Assembly: GCF_014645795.1 (NCBI RefSeq)
Contig: NZ_BMMK01000002.1
Span: 408,827-472,826, forward strand
Reading direction: 5' to 3'
Length of the DNA stretch: 64,000 nt
Source of the DNA: Longimycelium tulufanense
Lineage (GTDB): Bacteria; Actinomycetota; Actinomycetes; Mycobacteriales; Pseudonocardiaceae
Shown here: in pieces, positions 26,443 through 34,183 of the stretch
Position numbering within the stretch: the stretch's first letter is position 1
Layout of the letters: every line of letters starts with the position of its first letter
Made by a program: the position numbers and the translations under genes
The notes under the pieces: generated by a model
What the model saw: only the letters and a program-made list of their open reading frames with translations
The model's database searches: none
What the model was told of the DNA's origin: nothing

Positions 26443-26601
26443 TCACGTTTGCTGCTGTGGGAGTCGACGCCAACTGATGAGGGTGCGGGCCAGGGTGAAA
26501 AACTCCTGACAGATGTGGAGACGCCGTGCCCAGTGCAAGGCCAGCCGGCGGAACCGGTGGAACAGAGCCAGGCCGCCGTCGCGGTCGTCCCCGATGTCCT
26601 T
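26443..26601 (-). pseudogene. IS5-family transposase C-terminal remnant
   Basis: The minus-strand frame ending at 26443 reads ALFHRFRRLALHWARRLHI then CQEFFTLARTLISWRRL and stop. This is the well-known tail of IS5/IS427-type transposases (LHxFRRLRxRWExRxDIHxAFLxLxxxxICWRRL). The catalytic DDE part upstream is missing or scrambled across frames. It marks past transposition beside the peptide cassette. Confidence 0.7.
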
Positions 26602-26821
26602 GCCCCGATGGCACGGCATCCACCAACGGCACCCGCTGCGATGTCTTTGCTGCTCACACCGGTCACCGTGGCTGCCAACGGACAGGGTGCCCCGGCATCG
26701 CAGATCACTGGTGTTTCCACAACGGCCACTCACAGCAGCACCTGAGCAAGATCGACCCAATGTGCTGACAGCTCTTGGGCAGTAGCCCGCGGGCGTTGGC
26801 CCCGGGCGTGCACCCATGCAC

Positions 26822-26880
26822 GTCCTGGACGCGTCCAGGACCCGTCCAGGACTGTCGGACGCTGGAGCTACGCGTCCGAC
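26822..26880. promoter_or_regulatory. Palindrome cluster upstream of cysteine-rich peptide gene
   Basis: Bases 26822-26841 form a perfect 20-bp palindrome (GTCCTGGACGCGTCCAGGAC). Its right half GTCCAGGAC recurs at 26844-26852. A 9-bp stem follows (GTCGGACGC at 26854-26862 pairing with GCGTCCGAC at 26872-26880, nine-base loop). The cluster ends about 180 bases before the precursor start. It could be a regulator binding array or a terminator for upstream transcription; no T-tract is present. Confidence 0.5.
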
Positions 26881-27061
26881 GGCTCCTAGTGTCGGAGGCG
26901 TCGCAAAGCACACGGCGGAAACAGATGCCCGCTGTGCGGAATCCCTCTCCCCTTGGAATCCATCGAGTGATCCGTGGGCCGTCCGTGAGCCCGTAGGCGC
27001 GCAAAGCGGTCCGCCGTGGCGCGCGACGCATTCCGAAAGCACCGTCCAGAAGGAGGACTTC

Positions 27062-27247
27062 GTGTCCAAGGTACTGGAATCCGTCAGCGGCAGGCTCCTC
27101 AGCCTGTTCGTTCCGAAGGTGGAGGCGGCGGCAGCGCTGCCGGAGTGTGAGTGCTTCCCGCGGTGCTGGCAGTGCGCTGGCAGCCGGTGCTGCGTCAACA
27201 CCAAGTGCGGCTCGATCAACTGCTACTACAAGTGCCCGGGTTGCTGA
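27062..27247 (+). CDS. Cysteine-rich secreted peptide precursor
   Basis: A protein of 61 residues from the GTG at 27062, behind a strong GAAGGAGGA site; the long frame upstream has no coding character. The leader (about residues 1-24) is amphipathic (LLSLFVPKVEAAA) and ends in an Ala-x-Ala signal-peptidase-like site. The following 37 residues contain ten cysteines (29, 31, 35, 38, 43, 44, 49, 54, 58, 61), including CEC, CC and a terminal CPGC, enough for five disulfides. Next genes encode a MauE membrane protein, thioredoxin, ABC exporter and S26 peptidase, with no lanthionine or cyclodehydratase enzymes. The likely product is an exported disulfide-rich peptide; its activity is unknown. Confidence 0.75.
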   Translation: MSKVLESVSGRLLSLFVPKVEAAAALPECECFPRCWQCAGSRCCVNTKCGSINCYYKCPGC

Positions 27248-27354
27248 TCCGGTGACGTAAGGGGAAACAGGCCGGGGACTCCGGTGCGTACCGCCCGCGC
27301 CATGGGCACTCGCCCACCGGTGTTCCCGGTTTCCCGCCGCCGAGGAGGATGCCA

Positions 27355-27936
27355 GTGCAGTACGCGGAAATCGGCATACGTTTTCTGATCGGCACGGTGT
27401 TCGTGGTCGCTGCCGTCGGCAAGGTGGCGAGTGAGCGGTCGTTCGCCGCGTTCACCACGTCGCTGCGTCAGCTGGATCTGGTGCCCGTCGCGGTGGCCCG
27501 GCTCGCCGCGGTCGCCGTGGTCACGTGCGAGTGCGTCGTGTGCCTGCTGCTCATGGTGCCGCAGCCACGCGTCGCGGGGATCGGGCTCGTCGGTGCGGCG
27601 GTGCTGCTCATCGTCTTCACGGCGGCCATCGTCGGTGTCGTCGCCCGGGGCACCCAAGCGGTGTGCCGATGTTTCGGCGGCGGCTCCACGGCACCGCTCG
27701 GCGTGCGGCACATCGTGCGGAACGTGCTGCTCGCCGGCCTCGCCCTGCTCGCGGCGAGGGCAACCCTGCTCCAGGAAACCGGCCCCGTGGAGCCGGCGGG
27801 TCTGGTCGTGGCGGCCCTGGCCGGGCTGCTCGTCGGTGGATGCGTGGCCGCGCTCGACGAGATCGTGGCCCTGTTCCGCCCCATCGACCCCGGTCGACCG
27901 GTCCACACCGCCCACCCGGCTCGCCGGGGGACGTGA
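27355..27936 (+). CDS. MauE/DoxX-type redox membrane protein
   Basis: A protein of 193 residues. An AGGAGG (27343-27348) directly abuts the ATG at 27349 but is ideally spaced for GTG 27355, which is chosen. Five or more hydrophobic helices with the MauE opening (GIRFLIGTVFVVAAVGKV). Membrane-embedded cysteines occur as CECVVC and VCRCFGGG. MauE proteins are relatives of DoxX/DsbB-like electron carriers needed for disulfide formation in methylamine dehydrogenase. Here it probably handles disulfides of the upstream ten-cysteine peptide together with the following thioredoxin. Confidence 0.82.
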   Translation: MQYAEIGIRFLIGTVFVVAAVGKVASERSFAAFTTSLRQLDLVPVAVARLAAVAVVTCECVVCLLLMVPQPRVAGIGLVGAAVLLIVFTAAIVGVVARGTQAVCRCFGGGSTAPLGVRHIVRNVLLAGLALLAARATLLQETGPVEPAGLVVAALAGLLVGGCVAALDEIVALFRPIDPGRPVHTAHPARRGT

Positions 27937-28002
27937 CCCGCGCACCCACCCGTACCGACCGCACGTCGTCGTTCCGTCAGATCGGGAGAATGGGAGACAC
28001 CT

Positions 28003-28557
28003 GTGTCCTTCGTTATCGCCGCCGTTGTCCTGGTCGGGCTGCTGTGCGCCCTCGACCTGCTGCTCACCGTCGGTGTCATCAAACGCCTGCGGGAACATAC
28101 CGAACTGCTCTCCGGGAGGGGCGGCGGCCAGGTGTCCCTCGGGCCGGGTGACGAGGTCGGAAAGTTCTCCGTGACCACCGTCGAGGGAGAGCCGGTCCAC
28201 GACGACATGATCAACAGTGAGACGGTCGTCGGGTTCTTCTCCCCCACCTGCGGTCCCTGCAAGGAGATGCTCCCGAAGTTCGTGGAGTACGCCAGGGGTG
28301 CGCCCGCCGGCCGCGAACAGGTCCTCGCCGTGGTGGCGGCGGACGGTCAGCAGGATGCGGAGGCGGTCGCTCCGATGCTGTCGACACTGGCTCCGGTCGC
28401 CCGCGTGCTGACCGGCAGGGATGCCGACGCGGTCGCGGGCGCCTGCAAGGTGCGGGCCTTCCCCGCGCTTCTCAGGATCAACCGGAGCACGCGCGGCCGG
28501 CTCCTGGTGATGGCCAACCAGGTCGACCTCGACCGTCCCGCTGTCGCGTCCCGCTGA
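28003..28557 (+). CDS. Membrane-tethered thioredoxin/TlpA-like protein
   Basis: A protein of 184 residues from a GTG at 28003, with a GGGAGA site. N-terminal membrane helix (VIAAVVLVGLLCALDLLLTV), then an extracytoplasmic thioredoxin fold with the active site FFSPTCGPCKEMLPKF (Cys-Gly-Pro-Cys) and a late FPALLRIN strand with the cis-Pro position. The same helix-plus-CGPC layout occurs in MauD, the partner of MauE. It is placed between MauE and the exporter, six bases before the exporter start, so it probably forms or isomerises disulfides in the exported peptide. Confidence 0.85.
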   Translation: MSFVIAAVVLVGLLCALDLLLTVGVIKRLREHTELLSGRGGGQVSLGPGDEVGKFSVTTVEGEPVHDDMINSETVVGFFSPTCGPCKEMLPKFVEYARGAPAGREQVLAVVAADGQQDAEAVAPMLSTLAPVARVLTGRDADAVAGACKVRAFPALLRINRSTRGRLLVMANQVDLDRPAVASR

Positions 28558-28563
28558 GTCGCG

Positions 28564-30426
28564 ATGAGCGAGCGCGTCAACCCGGCGAACGCCGTACGAC
28601 TGGTGGCGCGGGCGGCACCGGGCACCCTGGCGCTGTACGCGGTACCCGCGCTGGCCACCGGGTTCTCCCCGGTCGTCACCGCCTGGTCCGTCAAGCTCAT
28701 CATCGACAGCCTCGCCGCCGGGGCGACGACGGCGCGTGAGCTGCTCCTGCCCGCCCTCGTCCTGGTGGCCACCGGCGTGGTCACCGGTGCCGTCCCGCAC
28801 CTGACCCAGTACCTGCGCACCGAGCTGGACCGCAGGGTCGGACTTCACGCCCAGGACCGGCTGTTCCTGGCCGTGGACCGGTTCGCCGGGCTCGCACGGT
28901 TCGAGGATCCCGACTTCCTGGACCGGCTGCGCCTCGCCCAGCAGACGGTGGTCGCCTCGCCGGTCGCCAGGCAGGCCGTGGAGGGCATGCTGGGAGTCGT
29001 CCGGGCAAGCTTCACCGTCGTGGGCTTTCTCGGCTCCCTGCTGGTGATCAGCCCTCCGACGATGGCGCTGGTGCTGCTGGCCGCGGTGCCCACCCTGGTG
29101 GCGGAGCTGCTGCTGTCACGCAGGAGCGCCAACACGACGTGGGAAATCGGTCCCGAGGAGCGGCGCCAGTTCTTCTACATGGGCTTGCTGGTCAACGTCG
29201 AGGCCGCCAAGGAGATACGACTGTTCGGCACCGGCGGTTTCCTGCGCGGCCGGATGCTCGCCAGCAGGCGCAGGGCGGACGCCGCCCGCCGGGTCGTCGA
29301 TCGGCAGGAGGCCCGGCTGCGTGTCGGGCTCGGCCTGCTCGCCGCGCTGGTCGCCGGCGCGGGTCTGCTGTGGACGGTCGGTGCGGCTCGGGGAGGCGGG
29401 CTCACCCCCGGTGACGTCTCCGTCTTCCTTGCCGCCGTGGCCGGGGTCCAGGGGGCGCTGACAACCTTGGCGGGTGATCTCGCGGGCGTCCAGCACGCCC
29501 TGCTGCTGTTCGGGCACTACGAGGCCGTGGTGCGCGCCGGGCCCGAGCTGCCCATGGCCGCCGAGCCACGCCCGCTTCCGCCGCTGCGGCACGGGATCGA
29601 GCTGCGCGACGTGTGGTTCCGCTACTCGCCACGCCATAACTGGGTCCTGCGCGGCGTGAACCTGTGGATCCCCGCAGGGCGCTCGGTCGCCCTCGTCGGC
29701 CTCAACGGTTCGGGCAAGTCCACGCTGGTCAAGCTGTTGTGCCGGTTCTACGACCCGACCCGGGGCACGATCCTGTGGGACGGCGTCGACCTGCGCGACG
29801 CCGACATCACCGACCTGCGCCACCGCATCAGCGCGGTGTTCCAGGACTACATGGACTACGACCTGACGGCCGCCGAGAGCATCGCGCAGGGTGACCTCGG
29901 CGCACTCGACGAGCCCGAGCGGATACGGACGGCCGCCCGACGGGCCGGTGTCCACGACGTGGTTGCGGCGCTGCCGCAGGGCTACGACACGCTGCTGTCC
30001 CGGATGTTCTTCACCAAGGCGGACAACGAGGACCCGGGGACCGGGGTCATGCTGTCGGGCGGGCAGAGCCAGCGGTTGGCTCTGGCACGGGCGTTCGTCC
30101 GCGAGCGGCGCGACCTGATGATCCTGGACGAACCGTCGGCCGGCCTCGACGCGGCGGCCGAACACGAGATCCACACCTCGCTCCGCGCTCATCGAGAAGG
30201 GCGCACCAGCCTGCTCATCTCGCACCGCCTGGGCGCCGTGCGTGACGCCGACGCGATCGTCGTCCTCGAGCGGGGTCGGATCGTCGAGCGCGGCACCCAT
30301 GACGAACTCGTCGCCCGCCAGGAGCGGTACGCGCGGCTGTACGCACTCCAGGCGGCTGCCTACCGGACTGCCCCGGGTCCGCCTGGGCCTGTCGTGTCCA
30401 GTAACGCCTCCGCGCACGGGCCGTGA
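28564..30426 (+). CDS. ABC exporter, fused membrane and ATPase domains
   Basis: A protein of 620 residues. An N-terminal six-helix exporter domain (to about residue 330) is followed by an ATPase with Walker A GLNGSGKST, Q-loop VFQDYMDYD, signature MLSGGQSQRLALARA, Walker B DLMILDEPSAGLD and H-loop LLISHR. There is no N-terminal C39 peptidase domain, so leader removal must be done by another enzyme, most likely the S26 peptidase encoded next. It starts six bases after the thioredoxin gene. It resembles LanT/NisT-type half transporters; probable export of the cysteine-rich peptide. Confidence 0.9.
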   Translation: MSERVNPANAVRLVARAAPGTLALYAVPALATGFSPVVTAWSVKLIIDSLAAGATTARELLLPALVLVATGVVTGAVPHLTQYLRTELDRRVGLHAQDRLFLAVDRFAGLARFEDPDFLDRLRLAQQTVVASPVARQAVEGMLGVVRASFTVVGFLGSLLVISPPTMALVLLAAVPTLVAELLLSRRSANTTWEIGPEERRQFFYMGLLVNVEAAKEIRLFGTGGFLRGRMLASRRRADAARRVVDRQEARLRVGLGLLAALVAGAGLLWTVGAARGGGLTPGDVSVFLAAVAGVQGALTTLAGDLAGVQHALLLFGHYEAVVRAGPELPMAAEPRPLPPLRHGIELRDVWFRYSPRHNWVLRGVNLWIPAGRSVALVGLNGSGKSTLVKLLCRFYDPTRGTILWDGVDLRDADITDLRHRISAVFQDYMDYDLTAAESIAQGDLGALDEPERIRTAARRAGVHDVVAALPQGYDTLLSRMFFTKADNEDPGTGVMLSGGQSQRLALARAFVRERRDLMILDEPSAGLDAAAEHEIHTSLRAHREGRTSLLISHRLGAVRDADAIVVLERGRIVERGTHDELVARQERYARLYALQAAAYRTAPGPPGPVVSSNASAHGP

Positions 30427-30494
30427 CACGTCCGCACGCGGTCCGTGCGGCGCACACTCCCGCTCACCCCGCACCCCGTACAGGAGAAGGCGTG

Positions 30495-31175
30495 ATGAGT
30501 TCTGGCAGTAGCCCCAGTAGCCGGGCCGTCCCCGACCACGACACCAGGGCGGAGACGGCCGTCGACCGTGCACTTGCCCGGTCGCGGCACGCACGCGCGT
30601 CCCGGGTCGCCCTGTACGCGGTCGCTGTGGCCCTGTGGAGCGGCACGGCGGCGCTGCTCACCGCGAGGAGCCCCGTGTGGGCGATGCTGTGCGGTGTGCC
30701 CGCCCTGCTCGTCAGCGCGGGGGCCGCGCTCACCCGGGCTGCCGAGCGTCGGATGGTCGCGGTGAGCGTGTCCGGCCGCAGCATGGAACCCGCGTACCGC
30801 GACGGTGACCAGGTACTGGTCCGCCGCCGGATGAGGCCCGCGCGCGGTACGGTGGTCGTCGTGGAACGGCCGCCGTTCCGGGCGCCGTGGCCGGAACCGC
30901 CCGTCTCCCGTACCGCTCCCGCCCACGTGATCTACGCACGGCAGTGGTACATCAAGCGCGTGGCGGCGGTTCCGGGCGATCCCGTTCCCCGGTCCGAGGT
31001 GCCCGCGCTCGCGGACGTACCGGGTCAGTCGGTGCCCGAGGGGATGCTCGTCCTCTTGGGCGACAACAAGGACGAGAGCTACGACTCGCGGTACGTCGGG
31101 TACTTCCCGGCGGCGCGTGTCCTCGGCACGGTCGCGGGGTCGGGTCAGTCCACGGCACGGATGAGGAACACCTGA
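30495..31175 (+). CDS. S26 family signal peptidase
   Basis: A protein of 226 residues from the ATG at 30495 behind AGGAGAAGG. Two N-terminal hydrophobic helices (VALYAVAVALWSGTAALL and AMLCGVPALLVSAGAAL), then the type I signal peptidase fold: Ser box VSGRSMEPAYRDGDQVLV with the nucleophile Ser, Lys box WYIKRVAAVPGD, and box E LLGDNKDESYDSRYVGYFP. It is dedicated in position to the peptide cassette and probably cleaves at the Ala-x-Ala of the precursor leader. Its 3' end overlaps the convergent regulator gene by 31 bases. Confidence 0.88.
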   Translation: MSSGSSPSSRAVPDHDTRAETAVDRALARSRHARASRVALYAVAVALWSGTAALLTARSPVWAMLCGVPALLVSAGAALTRAAERRMVAVSVSGRSMEPAYRDGDQVLVRRRMRPARGTVVVVERPPFRAPWPEPPVSRTAPAHVIYARQWYIKRVAAVPGDPVPRSEVPALADVPGQSVPEGMLVLLGDNKDESYDSRYVGYFPAARVLGTVAGSGQSTARMRNT

Positions 31176-32110
31176 CGGCCCTTGCCCACGCAACGCTGCA
31201 TGACGGCTTCCGCGCCGGGGGCGGCACTCGACCCCCTGATGCCCACACACCCCTGGCCCTCGACCCGGAGCACGTACCGGCCCTTGTCCAGCTCACCCGA
31301 AGGCTCGACGCTGAACAGGCTGCCATCGTCGCAGTTGTCCTTGGGTTCGAGCAGTCCCGCACCCTGTCCGCTGGTCAGCGCTTTCAGGCAGCCCGTGCCG
31401 TAGTCCGGGTGGTGCCACTGTATTCGGTACCGCCCGTCGCCGACGAACTCCAGCAGCGTGTTCTGCGGTGCCGTCTCGTCGCAGGGCCGCTGCACCGCGA
31501 CAAGCGGGGTGTACCGCCAGTCCCGGACCCGGCCGTCGGTCAGGCACAGGCCGGGGGCGTCCGCGACCCTGATCGTCACCCAGCCGGTGGGCGGCGTGGC
31601 TCCCGCGGAGACCGACGCGGCCGCCCGGCCCGGGAGCGTACGCCCCCAGGGGCCCACGTCGAGTACGGCGACAGCCCCGACAACCGCCCCTATGGCGGCC
31701 ACCACGGCGGTCACGACGAGGGCGATGACGGCGATCGTCAGGCTCAGTGGCCGCATTACGAAACCGCCCCGGGCCTTGGCCCGGGGCAGCTGTTGCGGCA
31801 CCTCTACCTGCGCCGCCGCACGCGGCGCGTGATCGCGGGCGATTCTTTCTCTGGCCTCGCACCACTGCGCCACCCGCTCCTCTTCACCGCAGGCACGCAC
31901 GAAGGCGACCAGCAGGTCGGGCCGAGGCAGCAGGTCGCGGCCGAGCATGCTGGAGACGGTACTGCGCGGCAGTATGTCTCCCGCAGCCGCCGCCCGCCTT
32001 TCGAGCTGTCGGTACGACAACCTGGAATTCTTCTTCAGCTGGCGCAGCAACTCCATGAATGAGGGCAAGTCGGTGACTTCTCCGGGCTCACAACCTCTCT
32101 GGTGTGCCAT
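31145..32110 (-). CDS. Membrane-anchored HTH protein with extracellular beta-trefoil-like domain
   Basis: A protein of 321 residues from the ATG at 32110, with GAGGAAGA upstream. N-terminal XRE-like helix-turn-helix (about residues 15-80: LLRQLKKNSRLSYRQLERRAAAAGDILPRSTVSSML), one membrane helix (LTIAVIALVVTAVVAAIGAVVGAVAV, about 125-150), then an outside domain in three similar lobes, each with a Cys near GLCL, GCLK or GCVG and another near QRPC, KDNC or MQRC, as in ricin-type trefoils. It could sense an extracellular ligand, perhaps the peptide, and relay to DNA. Convergent overlap with the peptidase gene supports linkage; function is inferred. Confidence 0.75.
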   Translation of the reverse strand: MAHQRGCEPGEVTDLPSFMELLRQLKKNSRLSYRQLERRAAAAGDILPRSTVSSMLGRDLLPRPDLLVAFVRACGEEERVAQWCEARERIARDHAPRAAAQVEVPQQLPRAKARGGFVMRPLSLTIAVIALVVTAVVAAIGAVVGAVAVLDVGPWGRTLPGRAAASVSAGATPPTGWVTIRVADAPGLCLTDGRVRDWRYTPLVAVQRPCDETAPQNTLLEFVGDGRYRIQWHHPDYGTGCLKALTSGQGAGLLEPKDNCDDGSLFSVEPSGELDKGRYVLRVEGQGCVGIRGSSAAPGAEAVMQRCVGKGRQVFLIRAVD

Positions 32111-32781
32111 GGGGCCGATCTTCCTCGCCGTCGTGGGGGCTCACAACGACCATGTCTGTCATTGACATCGGCAGGCGGCCAGTAGGGGGGACACTTGCGG
32201 GAACCCCGTGTCATGTTGAGGACAAGGTGTAGGCGCCCGGTCTTCGCGTAGCCGTCGCGGAGATTGTTGTGGTGGCCCAGGGTGCTGCACGCGGTCCGCC
32301 CAACCGTAGATCCAGTGGCCTGTAGGACGAGGGGAGGCTGCGGCAGACCCCCAGATGGGTTCGCCCCGCTGCCGCAGCACTCCCCTGACCGTCGTCGGTG
32401 CCATCATGTGAGGCGCCGGGTGATGTTGCGATGCCAGCCTGCCTTCGATGCGCTGTCGTGCGGTAGGCGTTGCCCGTCGCCTTCGCCAAGCGGCGACGGA
32501 CGACACCTGGGACGCGGGGACAGCAGCACCCCAAACTGTTCGCATGGAGCCACAACGACCATCCGGCCACAGCGGTGATCGGATCATTCCGAGACATACC
32601 TACCGAGCTACGACACATCACGATCACACGGCGGTCGAAACTCGAGGCTAGGTCGCCGTTACCAAGGGCAGTTCGGTCAACCCTGTCGTCCACTGGGCGC
32701 AGTGTGCGTATTCCTCGCTAGCCGAAGGACGCGAAGCTCGGCATCCTGCGCACGAGAGCCGGTCGAGGGTACGGGGTACGC
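32111..32781. other. 671-bp gap with one recognisable gene fragment
   Basis: Apart from the fragment at 32205-32288, no gene is supported. On the minus strand at about 32330-32560 there are open but frame-mixed, Arg-rich stretches with no family resemblance. The 100 bases before 32782 probably contain the promoter of the downstream XRE/TPR gene, but no clear hexamers were found. Confidence 0.5.
32205..32288 (-). pseudogene. Fragment of a CU044_5270-type gene, diverged repeat of 47101-47186
   Basis: The minus strand reads STLGHHNNLRDGYAKTGRLHLVLNM, closely matching STLVHNNGPRDGYAKTERLHLVLDM in the intact gene at 46972-48012. The DNA aligns over about 84 bases, with long identical runs such as GGTCTTCGCGTAGCCGTCGC. 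No start, membrane helix or remaining domain is present. It is a decayed paralogue fragment. Confidence 0.8.
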
Positions 32782-34092
32782 ATGACTGAACAACCATGGC
32801 CAGTCACGTTCGGTGCCGAACTGCGGAGACGGCGAACCGCGGCGGGGTGGTCGCTGAGCGAGCTCGCCAGAAGAGTGCACTACAGCAAGGGACATCTCGG
32901 CAAGGTCGAGACCGGGGGCAAGGCGGTCGGTATCGATCTCGCCCGGCGCTGCGACGCGGCCCTCGAGGCCGATGGGCAGCTGGCCGCGTTGGTCGCCAGG
33001 CCCTCGTCGGACAGCCCGCCGCCGGCGACCGAGACGGCGCACGACGACGAGGTCTGGGTGATGGCTATGGAGCCGGACGGATCGAGCCGGATGGTGCCGA
33101 TGCGCCGCCGCCAGGTACTCACCGCGGGTGCGGCTTCGCTGCTGGGGCTGAACCTGACCCCCCAGGGCATATCGGCGACGGCCCAGCAGGATGCGACGAT
33201 CGCGGCTTTCCGATCGTTGTTCGAACAGATCCGGCAGCTGGGCCAGACGACGAGCCCGGGTGTGGTGCTGCCCACCGTGGTCGCCCAGACCCATACCCTG
33301 CGCGGCCTGGCCACGGGCGCCTCCTCCCGGACGCGGCAGGACCTGCTGCGGTTGGCCGCCCGCTACGCCGAGTACGCCGGCTGGATGACCCAGGAAGCCG
33401 GTGACGATCGCGGGGCACTGTGGTGGACTCGTGTCGCGGTGGAGATGTCCGCTGCCGCCGGAGACACCGAACTCTCGACCTACGCCCTGGTTCGGCAGGC
33501 GTTGCTGACCCTGTACCGGGAAGACGCCGCCGGCACGATCGACCTTGCCCAGCAAGCCCAGGCCGACCATCACGCCTCGGCACGCACCCGTGGCCTGGCC
33601 GCACTGCGCGAAGCGCAGGGACATGCCCTGGCGTGCGACTATGACGAGTGCTGGCGCGCGCTGGACCGGGCTACGGTCCTGCTGGACGACGCCGGGGAAC
33701 ATGCCCACGGAGATTTGGTGGTGGGCTCGGCCTCGGTGACCGGGTCGGGTCTGAGCGCCGTGGTGGCCGGATGGTGCCTGCACGATCTGGGCCGCCCCCA
33801 CCGGGCCGGGGACATCCTCGACCAGCAACTGGCCCACGTCCCCGACACCGCCCGGCGCGTCCACGCCCGGTTCGGTGCCCGCCGGGCCCTCGCCTATGCC
33901 ACCGCCGCCGAGGTCGACCACGCCTGCGCCCTGACCCACCGGGTCCTCGACAGCGCCGAACTCGTCGACTCGGCCACCATCCGGGTCGATCTCCGCCGCC
34001 TCGCCCGCACCCTGTCCCGTTGGCACAACCACCGACCGGTACGCGAGCTGTTCCCCCGCCTCACTGCAGCGCTACGCATGTCAATCGCCTGA
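32782..34092 (+). CDS. XRE-family regulator with TPR-like helical domain
   Basis: A protein of 436 residues. N-terminal helix-turn-helix (FGAELRRRRTAAGWSLSELARRVHYSKGHLGKVETG, about residues 10-45) and an acidic linker. A helical repeat region from about residue 140 to the end contains TPR-like helices (ALWWTRVAVEMSAAAGD, STYALVRQALLTLYRED, GLAALREAQGHALACDYDECWRALDRA). A Tat-like RRRQVLTAGAASLLGL sequence lies mid-protein, as in many actinobacterial relatives. The TIR/NTPase gene starts 91 bases downstream on the same strand, so it may regulate or act with it. Confidence 0.82.
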   Translation: MTEQPWPVTFGAELRRRRTAAGWSLSELARRVHYSKGHLGKVETGGKAVGIDLARRCDAALEADGQLAALVARPSSDSPPPATETAHDDEVWVMAMEPDGSSRMVPMRRRQVLTAGAASLLGLNLTPQGISATAQQDATIAAFRSLFEQIRQLGQTTSPGVVLPTVVAQTHTLRGLATGASSRTRQDLLRLAARYAEYAGWMTQEAGDDRGALWWTRVAVEMSAAAGDTELSTYALVRQALLTLYREDAAGTIDLAQQAQADHHASARTRGLAALREAQGHALACDYDECWRALDRATVLLDDAGEHAHGDLVVGSASVTGSGLSAVVAGWCLHDLGRPHRAGDILDQQLAHVPDTARRVHARFGARRALAYATAAEVDHACALTHRVLDSAELVDSATIRVDLRRLARTLSRWHNHRPVRELFPRLTAALRMSIA

Positions 34093-34183
34093 TCGCCCCC
34101 TTGTCGGCCGAGAAACCCCGCTGCCAACCTCGGCACCCCAACCGCTGGTTCAGCCACTCCGGGTGCGCAGAGGTGATGCCTAC

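Larger units (their letters stand above)
26157..27061. other. 905-bp accessory gap: decayed sequence, palindromes, peptide promoter region
   Basis: No intact gene. From about 26394 down to helR the minus strand reads as plausible protein (TAIDGDPGIGSGSLSVSRAVGGEFLLNLSVG and so on) and may be a decayed hypothetical. An IS5-type transposase tail lies at 26443-26601 (listed separately). From 26822 there is a palindrome cluster. The final 180 bases should hold the promoter and leader of the cysteine-rich peptide gene; no clear -35/-10 pair was found. Confidence 0.5.

Noticed and set aside
26443-27219. 258-residue minus-strand frame across the peptide gene
   Set aside because: Only its last 52 residues (transposase tail) make sense; the rest is antisense to the precursor and its leader and has no ribosome site.
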